Shown piece after piece: positions 8,455-17,140 of a stretch of 64,000 nucleotides of DNA. The number at the start of each line of letters is the position of its first letter. Position 1 is the first letter of the stretch. A program made the position numbers and the translations under genes. The stretch covers positions 434,001 through 498,000 of the forward strand of contig DASQAF010000009.1 of NCBI GenBank assembly GCA_035635855.1, given 5' to 3'. The notes under the pieces are model-generated. The model had not been told where the DNA came from and did not search any database. It saw only the letters and a program-made list of their open reading frames with translations. Origin of the DNA: UBA11740 sp035635855. GTDB lineage: Bacteria > Acidobacteriota > Blastocatellia > Pyrinomonadales > Pyrinomonadaceae.

Positions 8455-10257
8455 ATGGAAAATCGACAACGCGAGGAACGGCGATTAAGCGACGATTTCT
8501 CAGATATGGAACTTCGTCAACTTGTAGAAGTCATTCCGCAGCAAATCTTCGTTTTGGGATCGGGTGGAGACGTTCTTTATGCGAATCACGTGTTGCTGGA
8601 ATACTACCGCCTTACTCTGCAAGACATTAAACCCAAAGACGTTCGTGCTGGATTAGTCCATCCGGACGACCTGCCAAGACTCAGTGAGGAAACCCCGCGC
8701 GGGCTCTCGCGAGGAGTCCCATTTGAAATGGAAGGACGATTTCGCCGACACGACGGGCAGTATCGCTGGTTTCTAATTCGCCTCAACCCGCTGCGCGATG
8801 AACAGGGCAGTGTCATTCGTTGGTACGGCACGCGGACCGACATGGAAGATAGCAAGCAAGCCGAAGCTCGCCTCAAAACCCTGATCGACACAATTCCCGC
8901 AATGGTCGCGACAACTCTTCCTGACGGTTCCGCTGATTACGTCAATCAACGTTGGCTGGAATACTACGGTCTCTCTTTGGAGGATCTAAAGGACTGGCGC
9001 TGGAAGATCGTAGTTCATCCCGAAGATGAGCCAAAGGTAACGGAGGAGTGGCTCTCGGCTGTGGCCACGGGAAAGGCGCTTGAGACCGAGTTTCGCATGC
9101 GGCGGGCTGATGGAGAATATCGCTGGTTCCTTGTTCGCACGGTCCCGCTGCGAGACGAATCGGGAAGGATCGTTAAGTGGTATTCGGCAGGTCACGACAT
9201 AGACGATCGAAGGCGGGCTGAAGAGGAAATCAAGGAGCTAAAAGACCAACTCTACAAAGAGAATTTGGCTCTGAAAGCGGAGATCGACCGGTCCTGGATG
9301 TTTGAGGAAATTGTTGGTGCTTCTCCTGCTTTGCAAGCAGTACTTACTCGCGTATCCAAGGTCGCCACCACGGACTCGACGGTACTGGTAACCGGTGAAA
9401 CAGGAACGGGCAAGGAGCTCATCGCCCACGCCATCCACAAACAGTCCCGGCGCTCCTCTCGAGCATTCGTGAATGTCAACTGTGCCGCAATCCCACCGTC
9501 ACTGATCGCGTCTGAATTATTTGGTCACGAAAAGGGTGCCTTCACAGGCGCAACCCAAAGACGTATGGGTCGCTTCGAGTTGGCGGACGGCGGCACGATC
9601 TTTCTAGATGAAGTCGGCGAGCTTCCTCCTGAGACCCAGGTTGCGCTGTTGCGCGTTCTGCAGGAGCACAAATTTGAACGTGTCGGTGCAGTTCAAACTA
9701 TTCAATCCGACGTACGGGTGATTGCCGCCAGCAATCGTAACTTGTACCTGGCAATTGCCGGCGGCTCGTTTCGTAGCGACCTGTTTTACCGGCTTAACGT
9801 TTTTCCAATTGAAATCCCGCCGCTGCGCGAGCGAACGGAAGATATCCCGGCGCTTATCGATTATTTCGTGAAACGCTTCGCAAAAAGACTCGGGAAGAAA
9901 ATACGACCCGTGGATGCCAAGACGTTGGAGGCGTTGCAGTCATACACTTGGCCAGGCAACATTAGAGAGTTACAGAATGTTATCGAACGGTCGATCATTC
10001 TCTCCGAGACCGAGAACCTATTGGTGGAAGAGAGCTGGCTCACGCCCGGCGCTTTTGAAACGACGTCCTCTGGACAGCCATTGCCTTCGAAACTTCTAGA
10101 AAGTGAGAAAGCGATAATTGAAGCTGCTTTGGCCGAGGCGAGAGGACGAGTGGCGGGATCGTCTGGGGCAGCAGCGAAACTCCAAATCCCCCCTTCCACA
10201 CTGGAGTCGAGAATTAGATCGCTAAAGATCAATAAGTATCGGTTCAAATCGATTTGA
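8455..10257 (+). CDS. PAS-PAS-AAA+ sigma54-dependent transcriptional activator
   Basis: A 600-aa enhancer-binding protein. Two PAS/PAC sensor modules occupy about 15-130 and 140-262 (the phrases YRWFLIR and YRWFLVR end each core), joined by a short coiled linker to the AAA+ domain. Walker A is GETGTGKE (about 313), the sigma54-contacting GAFTGA loop is near 361, Walker B is GGTIFLDEVGEL, and the C-terminus (about 540-600) is a Fis-type helix-turn-helix. There is no receiver domain, so the PAS domains probably sense a small ligand or redox state directly. Good -24/-12-like sites lie downstream at 10365 and 15666 and are the natural candidate targets. Confidence 0.92.
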   Translation: MENRQREERRLSDDFSDMELRQLVEVIPQQIFVLGSGGDVLYANHVLLEYYRLTLQDIKPKDVRAGLVHPDDLPRLSEETPRGLSRGVPFEMEGRFRRHDGQYRWFLIRLNPLRDEQGSVIRWYGTRTDMEDSKQAEARLKTLIDTIPAMVATTLPDGSADYVNQRWLEYYGLSLEDLKDWRWKIVVHPEDEPKVTEEWLSAVATGKALETEFRMRRADGEYRWFLVRTVPLRDESGRIVKWYSAGHDIDDRRRAEEEIKELKDQLYKENLALKAEIDRSWMFEEIVGASPALQAVLTRVSKVATTDSTVLVTGETGTGKELIAHAIHKQSRRSSRAFVNVNCAAIPPSLIASELFGHEKGAFTGATQRRMGRFELADGGTIFLDEVGELPPETQVALLRVLQEHKFERVGAVQTIQSDVRVIAASNRNLYLAIAGGSFRSDLFYRLNVFPIEIPPLRERTEDIPALIDYFVKRFAKRLGKKIRPVDAKTLEALQSYTWPGNIRELQNVIERSIILSETENLLVEESWLTPGAFETTSSGQPLPSKLLESEKAIIEAALAEARGRVAGSSGAAAKLQIPPSTLESRIRSLKINKYRFKSI

Positions 10258-10364
10258 CCTCCCAAACGATCCAGCAAAGCTTCAGTAATTCATCATATTT
10301 CGCTAATTCGCGACGAATTCACGGCGTTTACGTTGGGCGAAGCTAATATTTCGGGCGTTTCGAC

Positions 10365-10380
10365 TGGCCTCTGATTTGCC
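10365..10380 (+). promoter_or_regulatory. Candidate sigma54 (-24/-12) promoter
   Basis: TGGC at 10365 and TTGC at 10376 have exactly the 12-base register between the -24 GG and the -12 GC. It lies between the sigma54 activator and the small CxxC protein at 10479, so transcription would start near 10391. The middle CTC differs from the consensus ACG. Adjacency to the activator raises its credibility. Confidence 0.5.
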
Positions 10381-10478
10381 CCACAACATCGCGCGGATTC
10401 GGAATCGCATGCGGCTTCAGACTTGGAAAAATGTTTAGGCTTTTAGGCTTTCGTTGCAATTAAGATTGCTGGCGGTTG

Positions 10479-10769
10479 ATGCCTCAATATGACCTTCACA
10501 TACTCTGCCCGAATTGTGGCGAGTTTCACAACGCGCTCACTCGCGTAACACTGGACGAATCATTTGAGGTGCGTCGCGTCAGTGACGTATATAAGCAGGG
10601 AATACCGCTGGAGTTTCATCAGGCCATCGCTCAGATTCACTGTTCCAAAACTGACGAGCGAGTCGAGCAGAAAAACCCTGACATGATGGTGCTCGTTGCA
10701 ATTGGAAGATGGTCAAAACCGCAGTCCGAAAACTTGCCCCAGAACTCTCCCCAAGACCCGACTTCTTAG
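10479..10769 (+). CDS. Small CxxC protein of unknown function
   Basis: A 96-aa soluble protein starting at ATG 10479 (a TTG directly before it could add one residue). The opening YDLHILCPNCGEFHNAL has a CPNCG pair and an adjacent His that could contribute to a metal knuckle; a further Cys lies in QIHCSK, giving only three cysteines. No signal peptide or membrane segment. I do not recognise a named family. The candidate sigma54 site about 100 bases upstream suggests control by the neighbouring activator. No clear ribosome site is seen, which lowers confidence in the exact start. Confidence 0.5.
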   Translation: MPQYDLHILCPNCGEFHNALTRVTLDESFEVRRVSDVYKQGIPLEFHQAIAQIHCSKTDERVEQKNPDMMVLVAIGRWSKPQSENLPQNSPQDPTS

Positions 10770-10895
10770 GCGGAGCATCATGCGGTTTTGTTGGCAAGTC
10801 GGTTGGTTTTGGGAAAGCAAGGGCAGGCCCGCAGTTCTCTAAATCTGCCAACTTACCGACTATTCTTGGCTCGCCGGGAAGCAAGACCTTCGCCA

Positions 10896-11951
10896 TTACG
10901 GATCAGCGGGTTTTCCAGAATCGGACAGTAAAGTCGAGCCTGCCGATCCAAGCGGGGGCGATTCAGCCACAAATGTTCCAGGTTTGCTGGTTCTCAAGAA
11001 GGGATAAAGCAACTGATGGAAAGGGGTCAGGAGTAAACTCTTCAATCGAACCGTTTTCTCATGAGGAAAACTCTGGTCCTGAATGCCCGTGTCTGGATAT
11101 ACGTCGTAATTCCGGTATTGGGTTCCCAACGCAAAGTCCCAGATGCTGAGAATTGAGCCGAAATTGGTATCGCGATGGGCAGGGTCCAGCGAATGATGAA
11201 CACGATGCGATTGTGGAGTAACCAGAATGTATCTTAAGAGTCCCAGGTCTGTCTTGATATTGCCATGATAGAAACGTACATACCACTGCCGGAAAATGCC
11301 AAATGAAATAATAATTGGAGCTTCTATTTGAAAGATTGAAAGGGGGATGACCAGAAAGGTATGGCGAACAATGTATTCCAGAAAGTGATAACGGAAATCT
11401 GTGAAGAAATTGAGTTCCCGCTGGGAGTGATGCAATGAGTGAAGTCTCCAAAGCAAAGGTACTTTGTGGTTACAATAATGCTGGCCCCAATAAAGTAGAT
11501 CCACCAACGATGCCGCCAGCAGAAATCTCAACCATCCGGGAAACTGATTTAGGGACGTGATGGTCAAAAACGAAAAGTGTTTCGCGTAGAGGCGGGTTAA
11601 TAAGTCAACATAAGTAGCGATAATTAAGGCATGCAGGACAGTCTGGTAAAAAAACCAAACCAGATCCTGGGCAAAACCCGCGCTAAAGATCTTCTGATCG
11701 GGTTTCGCCGGTATCAGCCGCTGGAGGACCAGAGTCAAAACGATCGCGCACAAGAAAGCGCTCGTGAAAATGCTGTTCCTAAACAAATCCAACCAGGGAA
11801 CGTAGAGTACCGCCAGACTCTTGTGGTAAACGGCCGCGACTACTTTCTCAGCTGGCCAACGCCAGATATGCTCCATTAAGACATAAGCACAGCCTGCGAT
11901 GAGCACGCCCCCCAAAACGAGAGCGAGGTTATTGGTCCGCTGGTGGGCCAT
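10896..11951 (-). CDS. Sterol desaturase/fatty acid hydroxylase family membrane protein
   Basis: A 351-aa membrane di-iron oxygenase with about five to six hydrophobic segments. The histidine clusters expected for the family are present: H158-x3-H162 (HYCNH), H171-x2-HH (HSLHHS), and H249-x2-HH (HRVHHS), with His229 in FYHGN between them. Members hydroxylate or desaturate lipids, sterols or hopanoid-like molecules with oxygen; the substrate here cannot be told. The C-terminal 25 residues, rich in Ser/Gly/Pro, extend past the normal domain. It is transcribed convergently with the small CxxC gene and divergently from the galactopyranose mutase gene. Confidence 0.85.
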   Translation of the reverse strand: MAHQRTNNLALVLGGVLIAGCAYVLMEHIWRWPAEKVVAAVYHKSLAVLYVPWLDLFRNSIFTSAFLCAIVLTLVLQRLIPAKPDQKIFSAGFAQDLVWFFYQTVLHALIIATYVDLLTRLYAKHFSFLTITSLNQFPGWLRFLLAASLVDLLYWGQHYCNHKVPLLWRLHSLHHSQRELNFFTDFRYHFLEYIVRHTFLVIPLSIFQIEAPIIISFGIFRQWYVRFYHGNIKTDLGLLRYILVTPQSHRVHHSLDPAHRDTNFGSILSIWDFALGTQYRNYDVYPDTGIQDQSFPHEKTVRLKSLLLTPFHQLLYPFLRTSKPGTFVAESPPLGSAGSTLLSDSGKPADP

Positions 11952-12314
11952 TGAGATTTTGTCCCAGGGTGAAAAGATGGCTGCCAGAACAACGTTGAGG
12001 TTAGGAACTTATGGGACTCGATATGAGTTTGTCAACCACCATCAGCGTCTCGGATTTAAGTCTTATAACACATCGGTTTCCTGGGTCTCGCCGCTTTTGT
12101 TGTCTGCCTGAAGGATCAATGGTATAAGCCTGTCGTTCTTCCCACTTCCATGCCGGAATGAAAATTGAAGACGCGAATCAAAAACCGCACTCCGTTGTGG
12201 GTCCTGGGCTGTGATGCCAGGGGGGCAACGAATTAAGGTGTCCAGGAATCCCGCTTTAATGATCAATCGGAAATACCCGGGCACGCGAAAGATACGTCTC
12301 GCATCGTCAATCAA
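11952..12314. other. Divergent intergenic region without a recognised gene
   Basis: These 363 bases separate the minus-strand hydroxylase and the plus-strand galactopyranose mutase and must hold both promoters. A minus-strand open frame of 83 codons exists (12063-12314) but has no recognisable domain. No strong hairpin or canonical promoter pair was found. Confidence 0.4.
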
Positions 12315-13472
12315 ATGAAGAGAATCCTTGTAGTGGGCGCTGGTTTCTCAGGCGCAGTCATCGCCAGAGAGCTCGCCGATGCCGGTCATACAGTGTTGGT
12401 CATTGAAGCATCCAACCACGTCGCTGGGCATGCGTACACCGAGCGCGATGAAAGGACCGGGATCATGCTGCACGCTCATGGTCCGCATATCTTCAACACT
12501 GATGACGAGGAAATCTGGAACTATGTTAACGGGTTTGCCAGTTTTCGACCGTTCATCAACAGAGTCAAGGCACGAAATCTGCGCGGCATTTTCTCGTTCC
12601 CGATTAACCTGCATACGATCAATCAATTTTTTGACAAGTCATTCGGGCCGATAGGTGCGCGCCGATTCATTGAGGGGCTTTGCGTGTCGTCTCCCACCGA
12701 ACCTCGCAACTTCGAGGAGAAAGCTCTTGCGCTGGTGGGCGAGGAGTTGTACCTATGGTTTCTGAAAGGGTACACGCAAAAGCAATGGGGCCGGAGCGCC
12801 CGTGAGATCCCGGCATCTGTGCTGGACCGGCTGCCGATGCGCTTCGATTACAATGACAATTATTACTCGGTCCAATACCAGGGCATCCCGGTCGACGGTT
12901 ACACCTCGCTGGTTCAAGCCATCCTGATGCATGAGAATATTGAGGTAATGCTGGATCAAAAATGGGATGGCCTGGTTACGGGCGCTATCGAATTCGAGCA
13001 CGTCTTTTACTCGGGGGCGATTGATGACTTCTTTGGGGGGAAGCATGGCCGACTTTCTTACCGGACTCTGGACTTTACTCGGGTGGAAGGACTGGGAGAC
13101 TTGCAAGGCAATGCGATCATAAATTACACGGACCTGAGCGAGCCATACACGCGTGTCTTCGAGCACAAACATTTCGCACCCTGGGAATCGCACGATCGCA
13201 GCGTGGCTTTTACCGAATTCTCACGCGAAGCCGGCACCGGCGATCCACTGTTCTATCCGGTGAGGCTCCCGCGCGATATTGCTGTTTTTGAGAAGTATCA
13301 GCTCGAGGCTAACGCAATGAGCGACCGCGTGACCTTCACAGGACGACTGGGGCTTTACCGTTACCTGGATATGGATGACGTGATCCGCCTCGCCCTCGAC
13401 ACTGCCCGCGCGTACTTGAAAGAAAATGCCACTCCAGAGCGAACGTTTGTCCGCGGTATAAGGCGCCGGTAA
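12315..13472 (+). CDS. glf: UDP-galactopyranose mutase
   Basis: A 385-aa flavoenzyme that converts UDP-galactopyranose to UDP-galactofuranose for surface polysaccharides. The N-terminal FAD-binding motif is VVGAGFSGAVIA, followed by AGHAYTERDERTG. Family-specific segments include HGPHIFNTDDEEIWNYVN, FPINLHTINQFF, GYTQKQWGRSAREIPASVLDRLP and the late GRLGLYRYLDMDDVI, so the protein is full length (usual size 370-400 aa). No glycosyltransferase genes flank it, so it is an isolated biosynthetic gene here. The ATG at 12315 lacks an obvious ribosome site, but the GxGxxG motif begins only eight residues in, which fixes the start. Confidence 0.95.
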   Translation: MKRILVVGAGFSGAVIARELADAGHTVLVIEASNHVAGHAYTERDERTGIMLHAHGPHIFNTDDEEIWNYVNGFASFRPFINRVKARNLRGIFSFPINLHTINQFFDKSFGPIGARRFIEGLCVSSPTEPRNFEEKALALVGEELYLWFLKGYTQKQWGRSAREIPASVLDRLPMRFDYNDNYYSVQYQGIPVDGYTSLVQAILMHENIEVMLDQKWDGLVTGAIEFEHVFYSGAIDDFFGGKHGRLSYRTLDFTRVEGLGDLQGNAIINYTDLSEPYTRVFEHKHFAPWESHDRSVAFTEFSREAGTGDPLFYPVRLPRDIAVFEKYQLEANAMSDRVTFTGRLGLYRYLDMDDVIRLALDTARAYLKENATPERTFVRGIRRR

Positions 13473-13587
13473 AGACAGCGGCTTCATTTCAGCGTCTATC
13501 CGGAAACGCTTAAGCAAACATCCAAATGTCCAGGCTGAGACGTATAATGTTTGTGAGTCAACTTTCATTCGTCAATGAGGTGTCTAT

Positions 13588-14259
13588 ATGTCCCGCGCTC
13601 TATTAGCAATTCTCGTCACCAGTCTTTTTACCACGATGCCGGCTTGCAATGCGGTCAACGCTACCGCTGGCAGGCCCTTACCTAACCCGATCATTGATGC
13701 ACCCCTCGCCGCCACTAGAGGCGGGCAGACTGCCGTGATCGCCGGCGGCTGCTTCTGGGGCGTGCAAGCCGTGTTCGAACACGTTAAGGGAGTAATCAGC
13801 GTTAGCGCCGGCTACTCGGGAGGCGCCGCCGACACCGCCCACTACGAAATGGTAAGCGCAGGCAATACCGGTCATGCTGAGTCGATCCGGATCAAATACG
13901 ATCCGTCGCGCATTTCTTATGGTCAGCTGCTCAAGGTGTATTTTGGCGTCGCCCACGATCCCACCGAACTGAATCGCCAGGGACCAGACACGGGCACGCA
14001 ATATCGCTCGGCCATCTTTTACAGCAACGCAGAGCAGAAGAGCATTGCCGACGCTTATATCGCTCAACTTAATAAAGCCGGAGTTTTCAAAAGGGCGATT
14101 GTCACTCAAGTAGTCGCACTCAAGGCCTTCTATGAAGCCGAGGCCTATCATCAGGACTACGCTGTCAATCATCCGGACGAACCCTACATCGCGATTAACG
14201 ATCTGCCGAAGGTCGCAGAACTTCGCAAGCAACTTCCCGAGCTGTACGTGGAGAAGTAG
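13588..14259 (+). CDS. msrA: Peptide-methionine (S)-S-oxide reductase, exported form
   Basis: A 223-aa enzyme that reduces methionine-S-sulfoxide in damaged proteins. The catalytic Cys (about residue 55) lies in GGCFWG, with the usual GYSGG, HAESI and FYEAEAYHQDY segments following. An N-terminal hydrophobic leader (about 1-19) ending MPAC suggests a signal peptide, possibly lipoprotein-type, although MPAC is a poor lipobox. Export places it in the periplasm. GAGG lies eight bases before the ATG. It is followed by a palindromic repeat and a transposase remnant, and no MsrB partner is in the window. Confidence 0.93.
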   Translation: MSRALLAILVTSLFTTMPACNAVNATAGRPLPNPIIDAPLAATRGGQTAVIAGGCFWGVQAVFEHVKGVISVSAGYSGGAADTAHYEMVSAGNTGHAESIRIKYDPSRISYGQLLKVYFGVAHDPTELNRQGPDTGTQYRSAIFYSNAEQKSIADAYIAQLNKAGVFKRAIVTQVVALKAFYEAEAYHQDYAVNHPDEPYIAINDLPKVAELRKQLPELYVEK

Positions 14260-14274
14260 GCCTCGGCGTCATTC

Positions 14275-14318
14275 GGAGCGCGGACATCCTTGTCCGCCAG
14301 CGCGCGTAGCGCGCTCTC
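14275..14318. repeat. Paired-hairpin element with GCGGACATCCTTGTCCGC
   Basis: Two adjacent palindromes: GCGGACATCCTTGTCCGC (near 14280-14297) and AGCGCGCGTAGCGCGCT (near 14299-14315). Same layout as 7121, 36621 and 40326. It begins 15 bases after the msrA stop. Confidence 0.65.
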
Positions 14319-14374
14319 AACGTTAGTCTTTAAGGGTCAGTCCATGACATCCTACGATTAGCTCCACTCAATGT

Positions 14375-14575
14375 GCGTTCTATCACAAGAGGTCTACCGT
14401 CGAATCCACCTTCTCGATGATCAAGGCCAAGTTTGGCGACCGCCTGAGAAGCAAAACCACAACCGCTCAAATCAACGAAGCCCTCTGCAAAGTGTTGGCG
14501 CATAATCTGTGCTGTCTCATTCAGTCGATATATGAGTTAGGCATTGAGCCGACGTTCTGGGAAGAGGCAGCGTAG
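14375..14575 (+). pseudogene. C-terminal remnant of a DDE transposase
   Basis: An open stretch of about 66 codons ends at TAG 14573-14575. It reads FYHKRSTVESTFSMIKAKFG, then a segment with NEALCKVLAHNLCCLI and ELGIEPTFW. This pattern (RSxVExxFSMIK then NExLCKxLxHNLCCLI) is the C-terminal catalytic-Glu end of IS4/IS1182-like DDE transposases. There is no start codon or N-terminal two-thirds, and no terminal repeats were identified, so it is a dead fragment. Confidence 0.75.
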
Positions 14576-14583
14576 GCCGCCTC

Positions 14584-15246
14584 TCAATTCGCGCGTCGCT
14601 GCTCTTCGATGATTTGATTAACCTTGTTCAGTTTTGCTGCTGCCAGCCCAATGTAATGTTTATCGCGCGTGGCTCGTCCGTGCAGATTAGGATGTTCGGG
14701 CGGTGCGTTCTTAACCATCGCAGCGTGGCTGTCGTCCAGTTCTTGTTTTAAGAACGCTACGGTTCTATCCGTCAAATCTCTAACCTGATCCTCAGCGGAA
14801 TCGGTAACGCCGCTCAAAAAGGCTTCATGTAACGTGCTCCATTCTTCTGCGAGAGCCAGTAACTGTGGCATCATTTCAACGGCTAATAACTTAATCGTCC
14901 CGCCCTTGGTAGCTGCATCCAGTTGAGTTCTGAACGAGTCTCTGTCTCTTTCCATTGCCGCAATGCTTGCGTTCGCTTGCGCCTCGCGCCTTCCTACTGC
15001 CTGAATAGCGGCGCGAACTATCAACACGATTAAGAGCACCGTTAGTATTGGCGTTACCGCTATCCAAACTCGCCACGTGACTACCTGAATGAGCTGATAC
15101 TTCGCCTGATTTTGTTGGGTCATCGTCCAAGCTATGAGATTGAACGCAAGCTGCAACAAAAAGTAGAGAATGCTCACCGCGAGCACTCCCGGACGCCAAA
15201 AAATCTCTTTAAGCAACGCCCAATCAAATCCGCGCTTGGTTTCCAT
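14584..15246 (-). CDS. Hypothetical two-TM coiled-coil membrane protein
   Basis: A 220-aa protein of no recognised family. Two strong transmembrane segments (about 20-42 and 56-80) are followed by a polar helical region (about 85-125, with QANASIAAMERDRDSF) and a mostly helical cytoplasmic C-terminus. A membrane-anchored helical domain of this type often belongs to small sensory or structural proteins, but no function can be assigned. The stop lies eight bases from the opposite-strand transposase remnant. The gene is divergent from the type III PKS-like operon, with 530 bases between. Confidence 0.55.
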   Translation of the reverse strand: METKRGFDWALLKEIFWRPGVLAVSILYFLLQLAFNLIAWTMTQQNQAKYQLIQVVTWRVWIAVTPILTVLLIVLIVRAAIQAVGRREAQANASIAAMERDRDSFRTQLDAATKGGTIKLLAVEMMPQLLALAEEWSTLHEAFLSGVTDSAEDQVRDLTDRTVAFLKQELDDSHAAMVKNAPPEHPNLHGRATRDKHYIGLAAAKLNKVNQIIEEQRRAN

Positions 15247-15778
15247 GACGCGAAGCCTACTCTGGCGATAGGTTCACCGCAAGAAACCCTCTTTGATGCA
15301 AAAGTCTCTCTCATGATGCAGAAGTCACCGGCCCTGCCGACTTCTGCGACAAAGCCCCATCCCCCCATCCCTCCATCCCATCCCTGGATACTAGGTTGTC
15401 ACTGCATACCTGGTTACCAGATAAGCTGTATACCCGCGCTAAAGTGATCTCACGCACACTTAGATCACGTTATCACTAAGCTTTCCGGGGCTCTTCGTCA
15501 CACATGCCGCGGGCCCCAACCCTCCAGCCAACCGCTTCGCGGATTTTTGCATACTGAGTACTCACTAGCCGCGGCTCGCCCGTGGTTCCGCTCCGATCAT
15601 CGTCTCAATCACTTAAGTCTTATTATTTCTTCACTTGCTTCTGCCTCATCCCCTCAAATCTCTCTTGGCACAGCCCTTGTAATGGAGGCACAACGAACGA
15701 AGACAAAAAGCTATTTTAAAAAAAGCGACTGAGCGCTTCATCTTGGTAAGAGGAAGTTCAGAAGCAGGGAGAAAGAAA
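15247..15778. other. Long regulatory intergenic region upstream of the PKS-like operon
   Basis: No convincing gene in 532 bases. GTGATCT and AGATCAC (about 15444-15468) form a 7-bp inverted repeat that could be an operator or an activator-binding site. The -24/-12-like site listed at 15666 lies downstream of it, consistent with the usual arrangement of an enhancer 100-250 bases upstream of a sigma54 promoter. A C-rich run (CCCCATCCCTCCATCCC) is also present. Confidence 0.4.
15666..15681 (+). promoter_or_regulatory. Candidate sigma54 (-24/-12) promoter of the PKS-like operon
   Basis: TGGCACA, four bases, then TTGTA gives the correct sigma54 register. The -24 half is a perfect TGGCAC; the -12 half has GT in place of GC, which weakens it. 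It lies about 100 bases upstream of the start at 15779 and five kilobases from a sigma54 activator gene. Confidence 0.45.
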
Positions 15779-16915
15779 ATGATTAGCCTAGTTTCAGCCA
15801 GCACCGCCACCCCCCAGAACAAAGTCGGCACCACCGAGTTGATTGCATCGATGATGCACAAACTCTCGCCTGAGCTCATCAACACGATTGGCAGCCTCGG
15901 CGTTCACAACCGCTACTCGGCGATGGAAAACTACGCGGACTTTTTGAGTGGTGCCTCGATGAACACGACCAGTTCGACCACCGAACTCGGCGTCAACGCC
16001 ACCCGCAAGTGTATCGAAGAGTGGGGCGGCGACCCTTCGCAGATTGGCCTGCTGGTAGCAGCGACGAACACCCCCGACCAGATGCTGCCCTGCCTGGCTT
16101 CCGAAGTAATGGGCCGGACGCACGGCTTGCTCTCGCGCGGTCTGCGTACCGTCAGCATGCAGTCGCAGGGTTGTTCAGTGATGCTCAAGAGTGTCGAAGT
16201 CGCCCAATGGTATCTGGCGGCGAACCCGGGAAAAATGGCCGTGGTGCTGATGTCTGAAGCGCACACCCCTTATGTTGCTCCGCTGCTCCGCGATGAGTAC
16301 TTCGGCTACCGCGAACTCGCCCGCATGCGCAAGAACGGCATGATCGATGACACCGAGTTTGAGGAACAACGCACCGAAACCACTCTGGCTATTCAGTCGA
16401 TGCTGTTCGGCGATGGCGCCGTGGCGCTGCTCCTGGGTACGGACCAGGCCGGCAAGCCGGCTTTCGGACCAATCTCGCATTTGACCAACGACAGCCCGGA
16501 CGACGTGAACCTGTTGTCCATGGTCAGCAACAGCACTCACCCCTCGCTGCATGGCAAGCCGCAGTACTTCATGCGGCCCGCGGTCCCGACCCGCGGCGCC
16601 CATTACGCGGTGACGACGGTGAACGACGTGCTGGCGGATCCGATGTCCCCGGTTTCAGATTTGAGCCAGGTTGATGATTGCCTGATTCACACCGGCAGCA
16701 AAAAGATTCTCGACGGCGTCTGCTCGCAGCTTCATCTGGATGCCGATTCAACCAAGGTTGAGAAGTCCTACGACGTGCTGGAAAACTTCGGCAACCTGTC
16801 CAGCGCCTCGACCGGATTCATGTTGGCTGGAAAGAAAGAGTGGACGGGTCCGGCGATGGTCGTAGGCTTCGGCGTAGGCTTCACCGCCAGCGCAGGCCTG
16901 ATGAGCGTCAACTAA
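15779..16915 (+). CDS. Thiolase-fold synthase of the type III PKS/KAS III superfamily
   Basis: A 378-aa condensing enzyme with an intact triad: Cys132 (QSQGCSVM), His304 (LIHTGSKKILDGV) and Asn339 (FGNLSSAS). The His and Asn motifs match chalcone/stilbene-synthase C-terminal domains better than housekeeping FabH, and the N-terminal GVHNRYSAMENY also fits type III PKS. A charged insertion around 170-205 (YRELARMRKNGMIDD) separates Cys and His more than usual. It probably condenses acyl-CoA or acyl-ACP with an extender or a second acyl group. ATG 15779 is chosen for GGGAGA seven bases upstream. It heads a cassette with a 60-aa microprotein and a DUF6968-like protein. Confidence 0.8.
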   Translation: MISLVSASTATPQNKVGTTELIASMMHKLSPELINTIGSLGVHNRYSAMENYADFLSGASMNTTSSTTELGVNATRKCIEEWGGDPSQIGLLVAATNTPDQMLPCLASEVMGRTHGLLSRGLRTVSMQSQGCSVMLKSVEVAQWYLAANPGKMAVVLMSEAHTPYVAPLLRDEYFGYRELARMRKNGMIDDTEFEEQRTETTLAIQSMLFGDGAVALLLGTDQAGKPAFGPISHLTNDSPDDVNLLSMVSNSTHPSLHGKPQYFMRPAVPTRGAHYAVTTVNDVLADPMSPVSDLSQVDDCLIHTGSKKILDGVCSQLHLDADSTKVEKSYDVLENFGNLSSASTGFMLAGKKEWTGPAMVVGFGVGFTASAGLMSVN

Positions 16916-16957
16916 GATTTCAACAAATCAACGATTCGACTAAGAAAGGAAAACTCC

Positions 16958-17140
16958 ATGACAAACACAACCACAGCAACAACGCACGGAATGAATCGCA
17001 ACTATGCACGTCCCGCAACGCGACCCTCAGATGTAGCACCAATGGTCGTCACCCGACTTTCCGGTTGGATCGATGTCGGTGAGGTCAAAGCAACTGCGCC
17101 CACCTGGATCATTCGCACCCGCATGGCGCCCGCGCGATGA
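16958..17140 (+). CDS. 60-aa microprotein of the PKS-like cassette
   Basis: A 60-residue protein beginning MTNTTTATTHGMNRNYARP, then a hydrophobic stretch around VVTRLSGWIDVGEV, and a basic end (IIRTRMAPAR). It has an AAAGGA ribosome site at the right distance, and its stop overlaps the next start as ATGA at 17137-17140. Those two facts argue it is translated. No family is recognised and no cysteines are present. It could be a carrier-like partner, a small regulator or a peptide substrate; none can be shown from sequence. Confidence 0.55.
   Translation: MTNTTTATTHGMNRNYARPATRPSDVAPMVVTRLSGWIDVGEVKATAPTWIIRTRMAPAR

Noticed and set aside
10709..11149. Plus-strand open frame of 146 codons opposite the hydroxylase gene
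   Set aside because: It lies mostly antisense to the conserved 3' end of the hydroxylase and has no ribosome site or domain.
12063..12314. Minus-strand 83-codon frame upstream of glf
   Set aside because: It starts exactly opposite the glf start, has no recognised domain or clear ribosome site, and occupies the region needed for promoters.
15547..15732. 61-codon frame upstream of the PKS-like gene
   Set aside because: It has no ribosome site, overlaps the -24/-12-like site and shows no domain.
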